Source of the DNA: Augochlora pura
Lineage: Eukaryota; Arthropoda; Insecta; Hymenoptera; Halictidae
Assembly: GCF_028453695.1 (NCBI RefSeq)
Contig: NC_135772.1
Coordinates: 18,533,611-18,597,610, forward strand
Length of the DNA: 64,000 nucleotides
Direction of reading: 5' to 3'
Part shown: positions 38,539 to 50,271 of the stretch, in pieces
Layout of the letters: each line of letters begins with the position of its first letter
Numbering within the stretch: the stretch's first letter is position 1
Notes under the pieces: model-generated
Seen by the model: only the letters and a program-made list of their open reading frames with translations
Told to the model about the DNA's origin: nothing
The model's database searches: none
Translations under genes and position numbers: made by a program

Positions 38539-39670
38539 ACCCGTAATTGAGACTCACATTCAATTTTAAAGCGCGCCTCGAAAACGGAAACACTGCGAGG
38601 GAAAATACGACCTGCGCGCGTCAACGACGACTTAAAGGTACATTCGAGTTTACGATATCTTAAAAGGGATCCTCCTTTGACCGAAATTTTCAATCGGGTC
38701 ACTGATTTTTAGCAATATGATCGTATCTAGCAATTTCAATGCAGATTCAATTTTTCTTACGAGGGGTGAAAGTTGGTGAACTTTTTAAGTATTGGCAACC
38801 CTTTTGAGTTTATATCCAGACGCGTCTAAAATTCAAAACTTTTGATAAATTAAAATTGAGGATGACGTGAAAATATTTCTGATAGTACCTGAGTTACTAT
38901 AGCACCATGATAACTAAAATTGTTAAGACAAGTTCTGGAGACGTACCAAGTATCGTAACTAATTTATTAAATATCAACCCTAACAATTACCGCAATACCA
39001 AAGTCATTCATTTAGCGAAACAGAAGTATGAAATTAAAATTTAACAACCTCCAAAATTGATAACCTGATTAAACATTTTCAACCTGTTACGATTTCCCTT
39101 GGCGCAGCGCAATAATTAAAAATCCTATCAACAATCTTCCACTACTTAACGATTGAAAATATGCGAACAGAAATACAGGAGATCGATAAAAATAAAAAGA
39201 AGCAGTAAAAATTTACCTTCGCACCTTCACCCCCGGCAGAGAGACGCAAAAAAGGCCGGGGGGACAGAGAGACATTGACCAAACGCGATATTCGAATCAC
39301 GATATCGCGTTTCCATCGCGCGAGTACGTTTTCCAGACAGAAGAACGAAAACTTATCGGCGGAGCACGAAAGCATTCGAGCACGGGTCCCTCGAGCCGTT
39401 TGATCCATTCGTAATTAAGGCTGGTTTCTGGATCAAAAATCGAAGCGGAGCCGAGCGCGCAGGCAGCCGGGCAGGCAAGGCAGGCAGGTAGGAGGAAGGA
39501 AAGGCAAAACCTCAATTAAACGGGCGTAATAAAAAAACAGGCAGTTTCGATTCGTTACACGGGAAGCGGAAAGCGAGCGCAAACACGAGACGGCACGCGG
39601 CCCTCTCTCCTCCTCTCCTCTCCGCCCTCGCAACCCCTTATACACCCCCGCAGAGAGTACTAGAGAGGAA

Positions 39671-39672
39671 GC

Positions 39673-39706
<34 letters not shown>

Positions 39707-39715
39707 GGGAGGGAG
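39671..39715. repeat. (GA)n microsatellite
   Basis: This is a GA run ending in GGGA units. Confidence 0.9.
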
Positions 39716-41114
39716 CGGCGTACTCCCATGAAAACGTAAAATTGTTCGGAATGAGTAGTCTGTAGCGATGCAAAAAAGAAAAAGATCCAAGAGACTAGCA
39801 CGGTCTTTTTCCTCTTCTGGCCAGGAGCTCCGGGAGGGTTCGGTTTAAAGGCCGTTTTCGGCGAAAAACACTGGCCGCCTCGGTGCACGCGGCTGATTTC
39901 GATTGAATAATTTATGTTTCATTACGGCAGCCCGTGGCTTATAGACGCCTTGCAAACGCCCGGCCGTTCCGTACAGGCACAGAAAGGCCCTGAGCCAACA
40001 CCGGACCGTCTGAATCAGACGGCCTTTCACATATTTCCTATAGGCATTCAGGCCAACGATGAAAAGAATTTTGTATCGAGGTTATTGAAGGGACGCCCGG
40101 CCGATACCGGCGCGATGCCCAGCGTCGTTGGTCCTTTCACCGATATATAAGGAGCCATTTTTCTTTTTTTTTCCTAACCGGCCCCTCCCCCCCGCCGCCG
40201 CCGTCTTTCGGCCACGGGAGAAATTATTTGCCTTAATGAATCGGCCGCGGATCGGCGGACCACCGGCGCAAAAACCCTCCAGACGATGCGAGATTGCGAC
40301 ATTGTTCCCCACCGAACAGACAACGCCTCGAATCCGAACGCTTCTCGAACACGTAGCCATTTTCGACGAACTCGTTCTATTTTGCTTCGACAAATTAATG
40401 GCTTTTAGCGGATTTTGTATTAATTTCCTAGTCAAAGACAAATCGCAACCCCTTAACATACATTGAAGAAATTAATTCGTGAAAAACAATTTAATAATCC
40501 ATGCACAGCGAAATTTAACGTGTCAGTCAATCTTGTATTTTAATACTGGAACAATTCGGCTCTAAAAGTGACAGTATCGCTCTGCTTTAATTTCACCATA
40601 GTTCCACTTATATGAACACGTCCTGCCATTGCTCGCAAAAGTATCTCTTCAATCTCAATCGTGAAATAAAGAACCTAAAACCGGTGATCTCGAAAGAATC
40701 AATTCTTCAAGTATCAGTAATCGAGACATCTGTCTCCGCTCTTGAAAACCAAAGAATTCGCTCGGATAAACGAAAGAATTCGCACGCGTAAAAGAAATTT
40801 AATACATCCGCTTCCTCGGCTTATTAAAACCATGCCAATACGTGTCCCCGTTGCAGCTCCGCTCAAAGTACAATTTCCGTGCGCGACATCCAGAATAACG
40901 ACGGAAATATAGTCCGATGGTAGAGCGTCTCTCTCTCGACGAAGCGACGAAATTTCGCAAGAAATAAACGACGTGTCGTCCGCGAATCGAACAACGCGGG
41001 TAACAGTCGAAGAAGGGTGTCTCGCAGGAGCGAGGAGAATGGAATGAAAAACATCCCGGGAAAACGTGAAAATCGTCTGCTGTAATATTAAAGGGTCCAT
41101 ATCCCCCGTCGCCT

Positions 41115-41149
41115 CCCCCCCCCCCCCCCCCCCCCCCCCGTGCCCGTGC
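41115..41149. repeat. Poly-C homopolymer (35 nt)
   Basis: Thirty-five consecutive C residues make the longest homopolymer in the window. Its length may be inaccurate, because such runs are error-prone in sequencing. Confidence 0.9.
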
Positions 41150-43198
41150 CACGCCGCCCTCGCAAACTACCTTGACGCGGAGTTTTGCGTCACCTAAAAT
41201 ATCCACCGTGAACGAAGTATGCATGTCAATATTTTATAATACGACAAGACACATAAGGGATCCAGGGGAGGGGAGGGGGGTGGGATGGTGGGAGGGTGCC
41301 CCTCCGCCGAAAGCACTCGATACCTTCTCGTTTGCCAGATATTGTTCGAGGGGTGGAAATTGATAGGGTGGCGCTGATATAATCTGCGATACGCGGAACA
41401 GACAGACCCTGTTTCCCGCTTCTTCTTCCTTTTTTTTTTTTTTAATTCTACGGTGATCCATAATTCTACGGGTGTCCCGCTGTTGCGATCCTTTCGGCGG
41501 AAAGGAAAGAAAGTGAAAATCGATGGGAGAAGAGGCGAGTGATCTCGTTGCATTAGGAGGAAGAATTTAATATAATATCAGTTTTGATGATTGTTTTATA
41601 CACCTCGATTTGAAGTGGTCATTGCGTAAAGTGATTTTGAAATAATTGTCGTACTCGTGTATCGATCCTCTTCTAATATTTTGTTACTATAAACTTGTAA
41701 AAAACCAATGCTTTCATGTTTTTCGACACGAACAGATTGAAGAGTCACCTGTTCACTTACCGACAAGATTACGCATTAACGCAGTATTATTTTATTTAGC
41801 GTGCACGGCAAATAAGAAGTAATAGAAATGAAACAAAATTTAATAAAACAATTAAAAAGTAAAAAATTAAATGAAGTAATATATGTTAAAAAGGTTCACT
41901 ATACCCAAGAATATGCATCCTCGTACCATCTTCCTTAACTATTTTCCATAGCTGAATTATTTTTATATTTTTACAGGAAAGTACGCTGTATTCGATGAAA
42001 CATTTTAACGGCGAAGGAAATTGAAGTTGGCGAAGAAAATCGGTTTCGATTCGTGGGATATCGCCAATTTTTCCGGCGACCTTCTCGAAGCCGTGGCTAG
42101 TACATGGCAGCAGTGATTTACCGGGTGAAATTTGAGTATCGCGAAGCACGCGAAATGCGTATCGCGAATCCAATATAATGTTCCCCCCTCTATTGGATGG
42201 CCATAACTCACGGAGGGGGATTCCATGATAAAAGGAACGCGTCTACGCGTATTTGCAAGCTGACGGATTGCGTTCGCCTCGAGTACGAGCGCTTTAAATA
42301 CAGAAGTAACAATATTCGATCATCTTACACCGAAGTACTCCAGTAATTATTCTTACCTTCTGTGCAAATTATAGCTCCGAATATACCAAAAAGATCAAAG
42401 AGAAATATAGTAGATAATTATCAAGGATCCTTCAAGGCAGAATTTTATCAATTATTTATCAAATAATTTATCAAAATAATAAATTCTAACCGAATTGTGC
42501 TTGTAAAATTTTCATATTTTTGCCAACAGTTTAATGCAAGAATTAAATCATAAATCCTCTCATTGTTAAATAAAAATCTTTAGCCACTGAATCGATTAAC
42601 ATTTTTATAGTCGACTGAATTTTATCGCGCGATTAATTGTATCGATTAATATTATTGTTCATGCTCGCGACGAACTATGCCAAGTGCTACGAACAACAGC
42701 GAAATGTTTTAAACACGTACGGACATTCGCGGATGAATTATTTAGAATCATTTGCGGCAGGAGTGACCGAAAGCGATCCAACACGATCAAAATGACACCC
42801 GGCCGCCATGCAAATTGCGGATAGAACGCCGAATAGAAGAACCACGGTCACGCCAAACTGCAATCTAGCACGAGCTGCGACGAAATTCTTACAATTCTTT
42901 TGGTGTTATCACACCGGTACTTTCGTTGGCGAAATTCATAAATCTTTCTTCTACTGTGCAAACAGCGGCGGTATTCTCCGGTCGCTATGAAACCATCCGC
43001 ACGCACGCACACACACACAAAGCTTTGCAACTTAAGCGTCTGAAAAGTATCCTACATCTTTTCACTTTATAAATTATTCGCAAAGTATTTCTCACGTTCT
43101 TTTGGTATAATTTTTTGGAAATTTCTTGTTGCTTTATTTTTAACAATCTCCGAGAATACTAGGGACAATACACCTAATAGAAGCATAGAGATGTAATT

Positions 43199-43228
43199 TA
43201 TAATTTAATTTATAATTTAATTTATTTG
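43199..43228. repeat. Short AT tandem repeat
   Basis: TATAATTTAATTT is repeated twice, with a partial third unit. Confidence 0.75.
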
Positions 43229-44751
43229 AGTAAATGAAATTCTTGTGTGAGTACTTTATTTTAACGCATTTTTGGGGGGATGTTTTATTTTTGTTAATCA
43301 AGGTGGTGGGATAGCGAAGGGTCGAGACGACTCGCCGCAGAGCTACCCCTTTCTATCGGGGACTCAGGGAGCCATTTTGCATTATGCTTCCAGTCGATAA
43401 GAAGACGGTCGGCTAGCGACCCCTTAACCTTCCATCGACAATATCTGCCGTACCGACTCAAGCAACGCGGGTCGGCTCTCCTCCGACGCAAGAAACGCCG
43501 CGGCGAACATTATACAACTGCGATGATACACCGTTCGCCTGCGTGTGTTAGTAATCTCGTTCGACCCTTCGAGAAGGGTGTAATCCCTGCCCACGAGCCG
43601 CGAGGAATGTTAACGGAACGTACTCGCATCACCGATGCATCGCCGGTTATCGTGTGAACTGCATCGCAGATTACGAGCCGGTAAGGTAATAGTAATTGCA
43701 ATCATTATGCAAATACCGAACCGGAGCAATCAGGCCTCTCATCCACAAACCACGACGCTCGGCGTTACATCCCGCGCCCGGCGTTTCCGCCAACCATAAA
43801 AACCTTCTGTTCCCCATGAAAACTTGACGAAACGAGAGTTCAATTTTTTAACAATAGACCCTCCAACGCGACTAATGTATGTTGCTTTATTACAACGACA
43901 AGGAATAATTTAATTAAACTTCGATTTCTGTTATAGTGTATTCGAATAAAAAGGGTTTACCTAAAAAAATTTATTTCAGTGACTGTACGAAGAAAATGAG
44001 AAATTATTTTTACTAGCTTGGTAGTTCTAGTATTGACTGGAAAGCTGTGTGCATTGATATTTAATAAATAATTTTATAATAATTAATCAGAGAAATTGAA
44101 AATATTGTTCTTGATTTTGGATCTTTGAAAAAAGATATGGAGCTTTAAGGTATGCAGGAATGGAATTTAATTTAATTTTACTATATCGATCGTACCTCGC
44201 AGGCTAAATAATAACAGGCTCAAATATTGAAATAAAATATTACATAAATTTTCTTCAGAAAATGACGAAAGATTCTGAGCGGTGTTTTCGTGCGAAAACC
44301 ATTTTCCACAAAGAAAGTACATTTTCCATTATCGCCGGATTCGCGTATTCGTCACGTCAGCCTATTGATTAAGCCACGCCGGAAGTTCTCCCACAACTAA
44401 AAACGTTCCCACCCCGTCTCCTTTTTCGATAAGGTAGGTGCGTGTTAGCCGGGAATCGGCGTGACAGAATCATCCGCCGGAAATAAATCGACGGAGGACC
44501 GGCGCGGTCCATTCGTTTCCGTTGGCGAAAATGCATCAGTCCATTAAATGTCCCGTCGTATTCCCCATAAGACGAGCGCGGCCCGGCGTTACGTTCTAGA
44601 GGGACACACCGTTCATTTATATCGTTCAGCCGTGCCCCGGGATCGTGCCAATACTCGATCGACCCTCCCGGATCGTTTGTCATGCGTGCGTTAAGTATAT
44701 CCGTTCGCTGGCACGCCATTCTTGCATTCGTCATGGAATCACACGACAGTG

Positions 44752-44777
44752 GTAATTACGCGCGCGCGAGTAATTAC
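44752..44777. promoter_or_regulatory. Paired GTAATTAC sites around an alternating CG tract
   Basis: GTAATTAC (44752-44759) recurs at 44770-44777, separated by GCGCGCGCGA. TAATTA is the core of many homeodomain binding sites and each octamer is itself palindromic. The 18 bp centre-to-centre spacing is just under two helical turns. Regulatory function is inferred. Confidence 0.35.
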
Positions 44778-44998
44778 TTTCGATGCAAATACTGCGAGCG
44801 GCGGCAACGGCGGCTCGTGCTGATTTCTCCGCGGAAATACACGTAATTAAATTTCTTGGCCTGCTTCTTCCCGTCGAACTAATAACGCGGGGGAAAATGG
44901 ACATCTTTGTAGGGCGCGACGCCGGGGGAACGTGATCAATCATGTTCATCGATTCTCGGCCATTGTAGTTTCTTTTGGTCAGAAAATTGTACGACCTT

Positions 44999-45022
44999 TC
45001 TTCTTTCTTCTTTCTTCTTTCT
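44999..45022. repeat. TTCTTTC short tandem repeat
   Basis: Three to four 7 bp units of TTCTTTC start an AT-rich valley. Confidence 0.85.
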
Positions 45023-45531
45023 GAATCAGGGATTTATAGAGACCGAAATTCATTTTTCTATTTAATAAAATTTTCTATTTAATTCAACATGTTTCGATGG
45101 ATTCTTTATTTTTATTTAAAGCGAATTTTACCGGCTCCTCGTATTTTTTTTTATTATCTTTTAATATCTGTGTTCTTTTGCTCACTAAATTGAAAGGATT
45201 CGACACAATGTAATATTAATTCGAGCCGCATTTTTACGACGATATAAATTGTCATTTTTCTATCTAATGAATTAAAGCCTGACGAAGTCTTACATTGATT
45301 TAAATTTTCTAATGACTAATGCTCATACATAATATATTGATATATAACCAGTACATTTAACCTATTAAATATATATTTCACTATATTTCCCCCAAGCTCC
45401 TCTTATTACTAATTAATCGTGCAATAGAATCGTCCTTTACTCGCGCGCAAAAATAGTGTCTTCAACAATTCCATTCCCTTAATTATCTAAATAGCACGAA
45501 ATCACTAATGGACAACAGTACGATATTACAA

Positions 45532-45546
45532 CCCCCCCCCCCCCCC
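45532..45546. repeat. Poly-C homopolymer (15 nt)
   Basis: Fifteen consecutive Cs lie at the edge of an AT-rich valley. Confidence 0.9.
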
Positions 45547-46170
45547 AATCTTTTACACTGTTCCATCGACCCCGTCGTATCTATAAATACCGAGGGCCGT
45601 TAAAAAAATGTTTCCCAGTTAAAATACGAAGCAGTTCTTTTCAACCGTCGGCACAATGGCCAATTGTAAAATCGAACAAACGATAAAAACGATGCAGCCG
45701 CGGCGGCAGCCACGCGGTTCGGAGACCGGCACGCCGACGCCGCGCGCGGGCCGGGTGATACCCGGGGGATGTGCATTCAATTTTGATGCGACCGAATTCG
45801 ATTTCTGGAAAATTCCCGTTCGCGAAAACTCCGCCCTCCGCCCCGTCGTACGCTTTGTTTGACGCCGGCGGTCGGCCCCGTTTCATGTAAACGGGTAACG
45901 ACGTTACGCCGCGGCGTAACTGCATTAACACACGCAAGTTCCGGTAACGCGTTATGAAATCGCGGCGCGCAGAAACCGTGCACGAAACCAACCGACGCGG
46001 GGCGGGGGGAGAGAGGGAGAGGGAGTTGAAAGACGAGCGGAGGAGCGCCGGTAACGTATGTACAATATTTGTAATTGTTGACGTTAAAATGAGCCGGCCG
46101 GTGGTTCTCTCTCGTTAACGTGACGCGCCTACCGGCGAGGGTCAGCCCCGTCACGTTTTTGGCGGAGCCC

Positions 46171-46216
<46 letters not shown>

Positions 46217-46316
46217 NNNNNNNNNNNNNNNNNNNNNNNNNNNNNNNNNNNNNNNNNNNNNNNNNNNNNNNNNNNNNNNNNNNNNNNNNNNNNNNNNNNN
46301 NNNNNNNNNNNNNNNN

Positions 46317-46358
<42 letters not shown>
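46171..46358. repeat. (CT)n microsatellite split by an assembly gap
   Basis: A TC run reaches the gap on its left edge and resumes in the same register type on its right edge. The missing bases are probably more of the same repeat. Confidence 0.9.
46217..46316. other. Assembly gap (100 N)
   Basis: Exactly 100 Ns lie inside a TC microsatellite, so true size and content are unknown. Confidence 0.98.
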
Positions 46359-46360
<2 letters not shown>

Positions 46361-46960
46361 GAGTTATTTATTTCACGCTTAAAGAATCACCCGCCGTCTA
46401 TACCCGCGTTATCCCGCTGTCTCTTCGCGTGTGCGCGCGCGTGGGCGGTCGACTTCGGGCGGAACTGTCTTCTGCAAACACGCCGGGCCGGCCGCCGCCG
46501 CCGCGTCCACACGCATCGCGAATCCGCCGGAATGATAATGCGTATCATGCGAGCCGGGGGCTTTTCGGTAATGCGCGCACACCGTAGTTACGAATTAACA
46601 ACCATCCCCATCCCCTCCCCTCTCCCTTACCCCTCGAACGAGAGACGCGCGGTGTCTTCTTATTGCGATCTCCTCGGCTCGGTATAATTGTAACCTGATA
46701 TTGTTCTGGCGGGCGGCTCGTGTGCCGGCGTTACGGCAACCGGCTTTCCAACCCTTGTTTCCGTTGAATGTAAGATTCACCGTGTTTTAACAGTGGACCG
46801 CAAAAATTTTGTAATTGGAGTTTTTTGGTTGGAAAAGAGTAGGAAGGCTAGGGGCGAGATATTAACCGGTTAGGTCTGTTGTGACCACTTTGAGATTTAT
46901 CTAGAATTTGTCGTGAAAAGTAGGCGATCTAGGGATGACGAACAAGATACTGTATAATTG
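46359..46960. other. Noncoding GC-rich sequence before the LINE
   Basis: A CpG-rich stretch grades into AT-richer DNA at the LINE target site. Nothing else is seen. Confidence 0.6.
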
Positions 46961-46974
46961 TACTTTTCATTTTG
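46961..46974. repeat. Left LINE target-site duplication
   Basis: TACTTTTCATTTTG is identical to 48198-48211. The bases outside the two copies differ, so the duplication is 14 bp. Confidence 0.9.
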
Positions 46975-47991
46975 AGGGAATGGAAGTGGGGAGAAGAGGA
47001 AATAGAAGAAGTGAAAGAGGTAAAATATCTAGGCTATATGGTACAAAAAAACGGGAAAATGGGGAAACACCTGGATGAAAGATTCAAGAGAGCAATGATA
47101 GCGATGAAGAGGACTTGGGGCATAGGAGAAAAATTATTTAAAGAATCATTTGAGAGAAGGATGAGAATTTTCGCTGCACTGGTGGAAAGCGTAATTCTCT
47201 ACGGGGCGGAAGTCTGGGGGTGGCAGAGGGAGGGGAGGCTGGAGAGGGTAAAAAGAAAGTACATTAAATGGATATTGGGGCTGGATAGAAACACGCCAAA
47301 CTATGTAGTGACAGAAGAAACGAAGAGTGAAGAAGTAAGGGACAAAGCATTGGAAAGAGCAATGAAGTACGAAGAAGAAGCAAGAGTGTCAGAGAAAAAG
47401 ATTGTGAGGAGGTGTATAGAGGAAATTGAAAAGAAGAAAAACACAGGGAGCGATTGGGAGAAAAAGAGGAGACAAACAAGAAACACGCTGGGGCTGGAGG
47501 GGGAGGAGATGGAAAGGATTAGGGAACAAGAGGGGGGAGAAACAAAGAAAATTTATAAAAAGTTAAGAGAGAGGCTGGAAGCGAAGAGAAAAGAAGAGAG
47601 AAAAGAACAGATAGAGGCTTCAAAATATAACCAAACGTACAAGGGCATAGTAACAGAAAAACTACCGGGATACCTAAGGGGTAGGAGGGGAAAGAAAGAC
47701 CGAACGTTAATAGCAAGATTCAGGTGTGGAAATGAGAGTAGGGGAAGACAGACGTGGAGGCAGGAGGAAGAAAGAATGTGCAGAATATGTAAGAGAGAAG
47801 AGGAAACGATGGAACATGTGGTGGAGTGTGGGACGGGAGGAGGAACTAGCATAAAAGAAATTTTGGGAGAAGGAGGAGAGGGGCTAGCAGAATTGAAAAA
47901 GATAGTAGAAGAGAGGAGGAGAAGCGACGTGGAGAGAGAGCGGAGACAGAACGAGGAAGGGGAGAGCGGAAGAGAAAAAGAAGAAAACTAA
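46975..47991 (+). pseudogene. Reverse transcriptase C-terminal fragment of the LINE
   Basis: The frame runs about 338 codons from the left insertion edge to TAA at 47991 with no internal stop; its start is a truncation point, not a real initiation codon. Counting from the TTG at 46972 as residue 1, VKYLGYMVQKNGK (residues 17-29) is the YLG motif at the palm-thumb boundary of LINE reverse transcriptases. LYGAEVWGW (76-84) is the conserved thumb motif of the L-YG-E-W type. A long charged helical region follows. CRICKREEETMEHVVEC (270-286) is a CCHC zinc knuckle (C270, C273, H282, C286) typical of LINE C-termini. Without the catalytic domains this fragment cannot mobilise itself. The opposite strand shows hydrophobic open frames that are shadows of it. 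Confidence 0.88.
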
Positions 47992-48197
47992 AAAGAAACA
48001 TAGCAATAAGGATGGGAAAAGATGCCAAAGAAAGGTGCAATGAAGACGGAAGAAGGATTTTTAGGTGTTAAGTTCTAGGTTAAGATGTAAAACAAAAAAA
48101 ATGTAAATAGTTATAGTTTATACAAATAGAAGTAGGAAAATTTGTAAACCGGAAGCCATCCTAAGCCGCATAGGCAAGGATTATGAATAAATAATAA
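46975..48197 (+). mobile_element. 5'-truncated non-LTR retrotransposon (LINE)
   Basis: The insertion carries the C-terminal part of a LINE ORF2-like protein, a 3' UTR of about 200 bp and a short A/T-rich tail ending AATAAATAATAA. A perfect 14 bp direct repeat TACTTTTCATTTTG flanks it at 46961-46974 and 48198-48211, the hallmark of target-primed reverse transcription. The endonuclease and the catalytic YxDD part of the reverse transcriptase are absent, as expected for 5' truncation during insertion. The remaining frame is uninterrupted and the duplication perfect, so the insertion is probably young. The protein is unusually rich in Glu, Lys and Arg. I do not assign a clade with confidence. Confidence 0.9.
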
Positions 48198-48211
48198 TAC
48201 TTTTCATTTTG
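48198..48211. repeat. Right LINE target-site duplication
   Basis: TACTTTTCATTTTG directly follows the AATAAATAATAA tail of the element and matches the left copy exactly. Confidence 0.9.
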
Positions 48212-48320
48212 TCTTGCCCTCAAAATATTCGCAACATCTGGAAAGAATATATTATAGTTTTATTTTCGTTTGATAATTGGCGAGAAAACGCTCTTTCGAT
48301 TTCGCATCCCAGAATTATTT

Positions 48321-48602
48321 TTCTAATTATTTATGTATTTATTTACTTCAAGAGCGCTATTAAATGTTAGAACTAATACTTAAAATTTTTAAGTGCGAAA
48401 ATAAAATCGAAAAAATAAGAAACAACGAAGTTCTATTTAAACTAATTCCGAAAGTATATTGATCTTTTAATTATTTATGTATTTGGTTACTTCAAGAGCA
48501 ATACTAAATATTAATACTAAAACGTAAAAGTTTTAAGCAGCAAAATAAGATCTAAAAAATAACAAACAACGAAGTTCTATTCAAACTAATTCCCAAAGTA
48601 GC
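48321..48602. repeat. Two-copy tandem duplication, period 144 bp
   Basis: AATTATTTATGTATTT starts at 48325 and again at 48469, and AACAACGAAGTTCTATT starts at 48421 and again at 48565, both 144 bp apart. The copies share most positions but differ by scattered substitutions and small indels, so the duplication is not recent. It begins 110 bp after the LINE and is AT-rich and noncoding. Confidence 0.85.
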
Positions 48603-49437
48603 AAAAACCAGTCTTCGTTACGCGTAAACGTGTTTCACAGTATCGAAACGTTCGCGTTCGCAGCGTCCGAGTCCTGAGAAGTTCCGAGAACTATTTTTAC
48701 CTCGTCTCGTGGGTTGCGCACAGCTAAGGGGAGGAGACTGGCCGAAAGGAGCCAATTGATAAATCGAAGGAGCCGAGAACAGAGCAATCTACTACAAGAA
48801 CGATGGAGCCTGGCCAGCGGCCGGCTGGCAGACACGTGCACCATTTATACAACCCGGAGGAATTGTAGAACGAAAAGGATTCGCCATTGGCGAAAGGCGA
48901 GGGAAGACGGATCGACGACACCGCCGTACGTACCCGCAGTCGACGTCTTTCATACGTCAAAGCCAGGCTCATCTTTCCAAACTTCCCGAAACGTTGCCGG
49001 GCTTAGGATAATAGCCTAGTAAGTCACCACTTACGCCCTTCTTGATTGCTCCGCTCCTGCGACTGTTAATTCTGATAAAAACACCGACGCGGTTTATCTC
49101 AACTATGATAGCATAAGTATTCCGATTCAATTTTAAGCAATGATCTTAAAATATTGCGGACACAAAGTCTGAAAGCAGAGACTATAGTCTTAAAAATAAC
49201 CATAAGCAGAAAATTGTAAAATCTTTTTACAGAAAGTTACAGAAATTTTATTAAATTTTCTATCAAAGTCGTGTTAGTTTAATTTTGTAGAATAGAGTCA
49301 AATTATTGTTCTTTACAATCAAAGGCGAGAATATAGGAATAATTTCTGTCTGTAACATAGCGCAGAGTATCAGCGGCAAAGCAAGGCTCGCGACAAAGAA
49401 ATTAGACGCAGGGTTCGTTAGGTGTCGACGTAATTGA

Positions 49438-49482
49438 TTCGGCTGATTCCTATTGGCGATTCAGCCGAAAGCACTCGTGCTT
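49438..49482. other. Two adjacent stem-loops
   Basis: TTCGGCTGA (49438-49446) pairs with TCAGCCGAA (49461-49469) across 14 nt. The inverted repeat AAGCAC-TC-GTGCTT (49469-49482) follows directly, sharing one base. This could be a structured RNA element or chance. Confidence 0.35.
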
Positions 49483-50257
49483 AATGAAATGTCGCAGATA
49501 AGGGCGAGACAAATGCCCGCGGCCGTTTATTGCCCGCGGTTTATTTCTATTTAATGAGGGCGCAAGCGTGACTTTCTTTGCGCCGCGATCAATTTACTTC
49601 GTCGCCGTGTGTGCCCAACGGGGCGATCGTAAATTTTTTTCCTTATCTTTTTTGTTCATTACCGGCCCCATTAATAAATCAATACATCAAGCGAGGCGTC
49701 GCGCTTGTTTCGCTTCATTCCTGCTCGATGCTCGTGAAAATAGAAAAAAATTAATTTTTCGTTAACTCGTCGAATCGTCGAAGACGTTCGATGGTTTCGG
49801 TGTATTCGGTTGTTCCCGGATCGATGGAAAGGGCTCCAGGAAACGTCGCGTCGGAAAGGGCTCCCTATTTGATTTCTGCCACGCTTTACATGCGACCGAA
49901 GCACAATTCAGTTCCATCGGAAGTTCTCGTCTACTACTTCCGCTATCTGGCTGCACCACGTCTGTCTGAGGTCCCGTCCCCGGCCCGTCTTCCATCCCGG
50001 CGAAATTTCTTATCCGTGTATATATTTATTCGACCCTACGGAGACCGTATGGCAATCCTTTCTCCGCGAGGAGACGTCTCGGGCGAAGGACGGGCGGCTC
50101 AATCTACAACGAAACGGGAAAACTAAATAATCTGTCGCATACCAGGCCGCGTTAAAAACCGCGATTTTCCCATTGCCCCTTCCCTCGAACGCTTTTCCTC
50201 TCCTCGGGGACCTTTTGAACTTCCTGGCGAAATGAAGGTGTTCGGTTGCCCAGCGAG

Positions 50258-50271
50258 TCACGTGACACGTG
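50258..50271. promoter_or_regulatory. Overlapping E-box pair TCACGTGACACGTG
   Basis: Two CACGTG hexamers (50259-50264 and 50266-50271) lie one base apart, and the first sits inside TCACGTGA, the extended site bound by MITF/TFE-type bHLH-ZIP factors. No gene start is visible nearby. Confidence 0.35.

Larger units (their letters stand above)
38539..46170. other. Noncoding: no gene recognised
   Basis: AT-rich valleys lie near 38.9, 41.7, 42.5, 43.1, 44.0 and 45.2 kb. CpG-rich blocks between them carry the poly-C runs and the GTAATTAC pair. Open frames up to about 140 codons have no family resemblance. Confidence 0.55.

Noticed and set aside
42777..42870. Similarity to the first 110 bp (shared CCAACACGAT and GCCAAACTGC)
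   Set aside because: The shared words lie at different distances (96 and about 74 bp) with little similarity between them, so coincidence is likely.
47264..48040. Hydrophobic minus-strand frames that look like membrane proteins
   Set aside because: They are shadows of the charged LINE protein coded on the plus strand.
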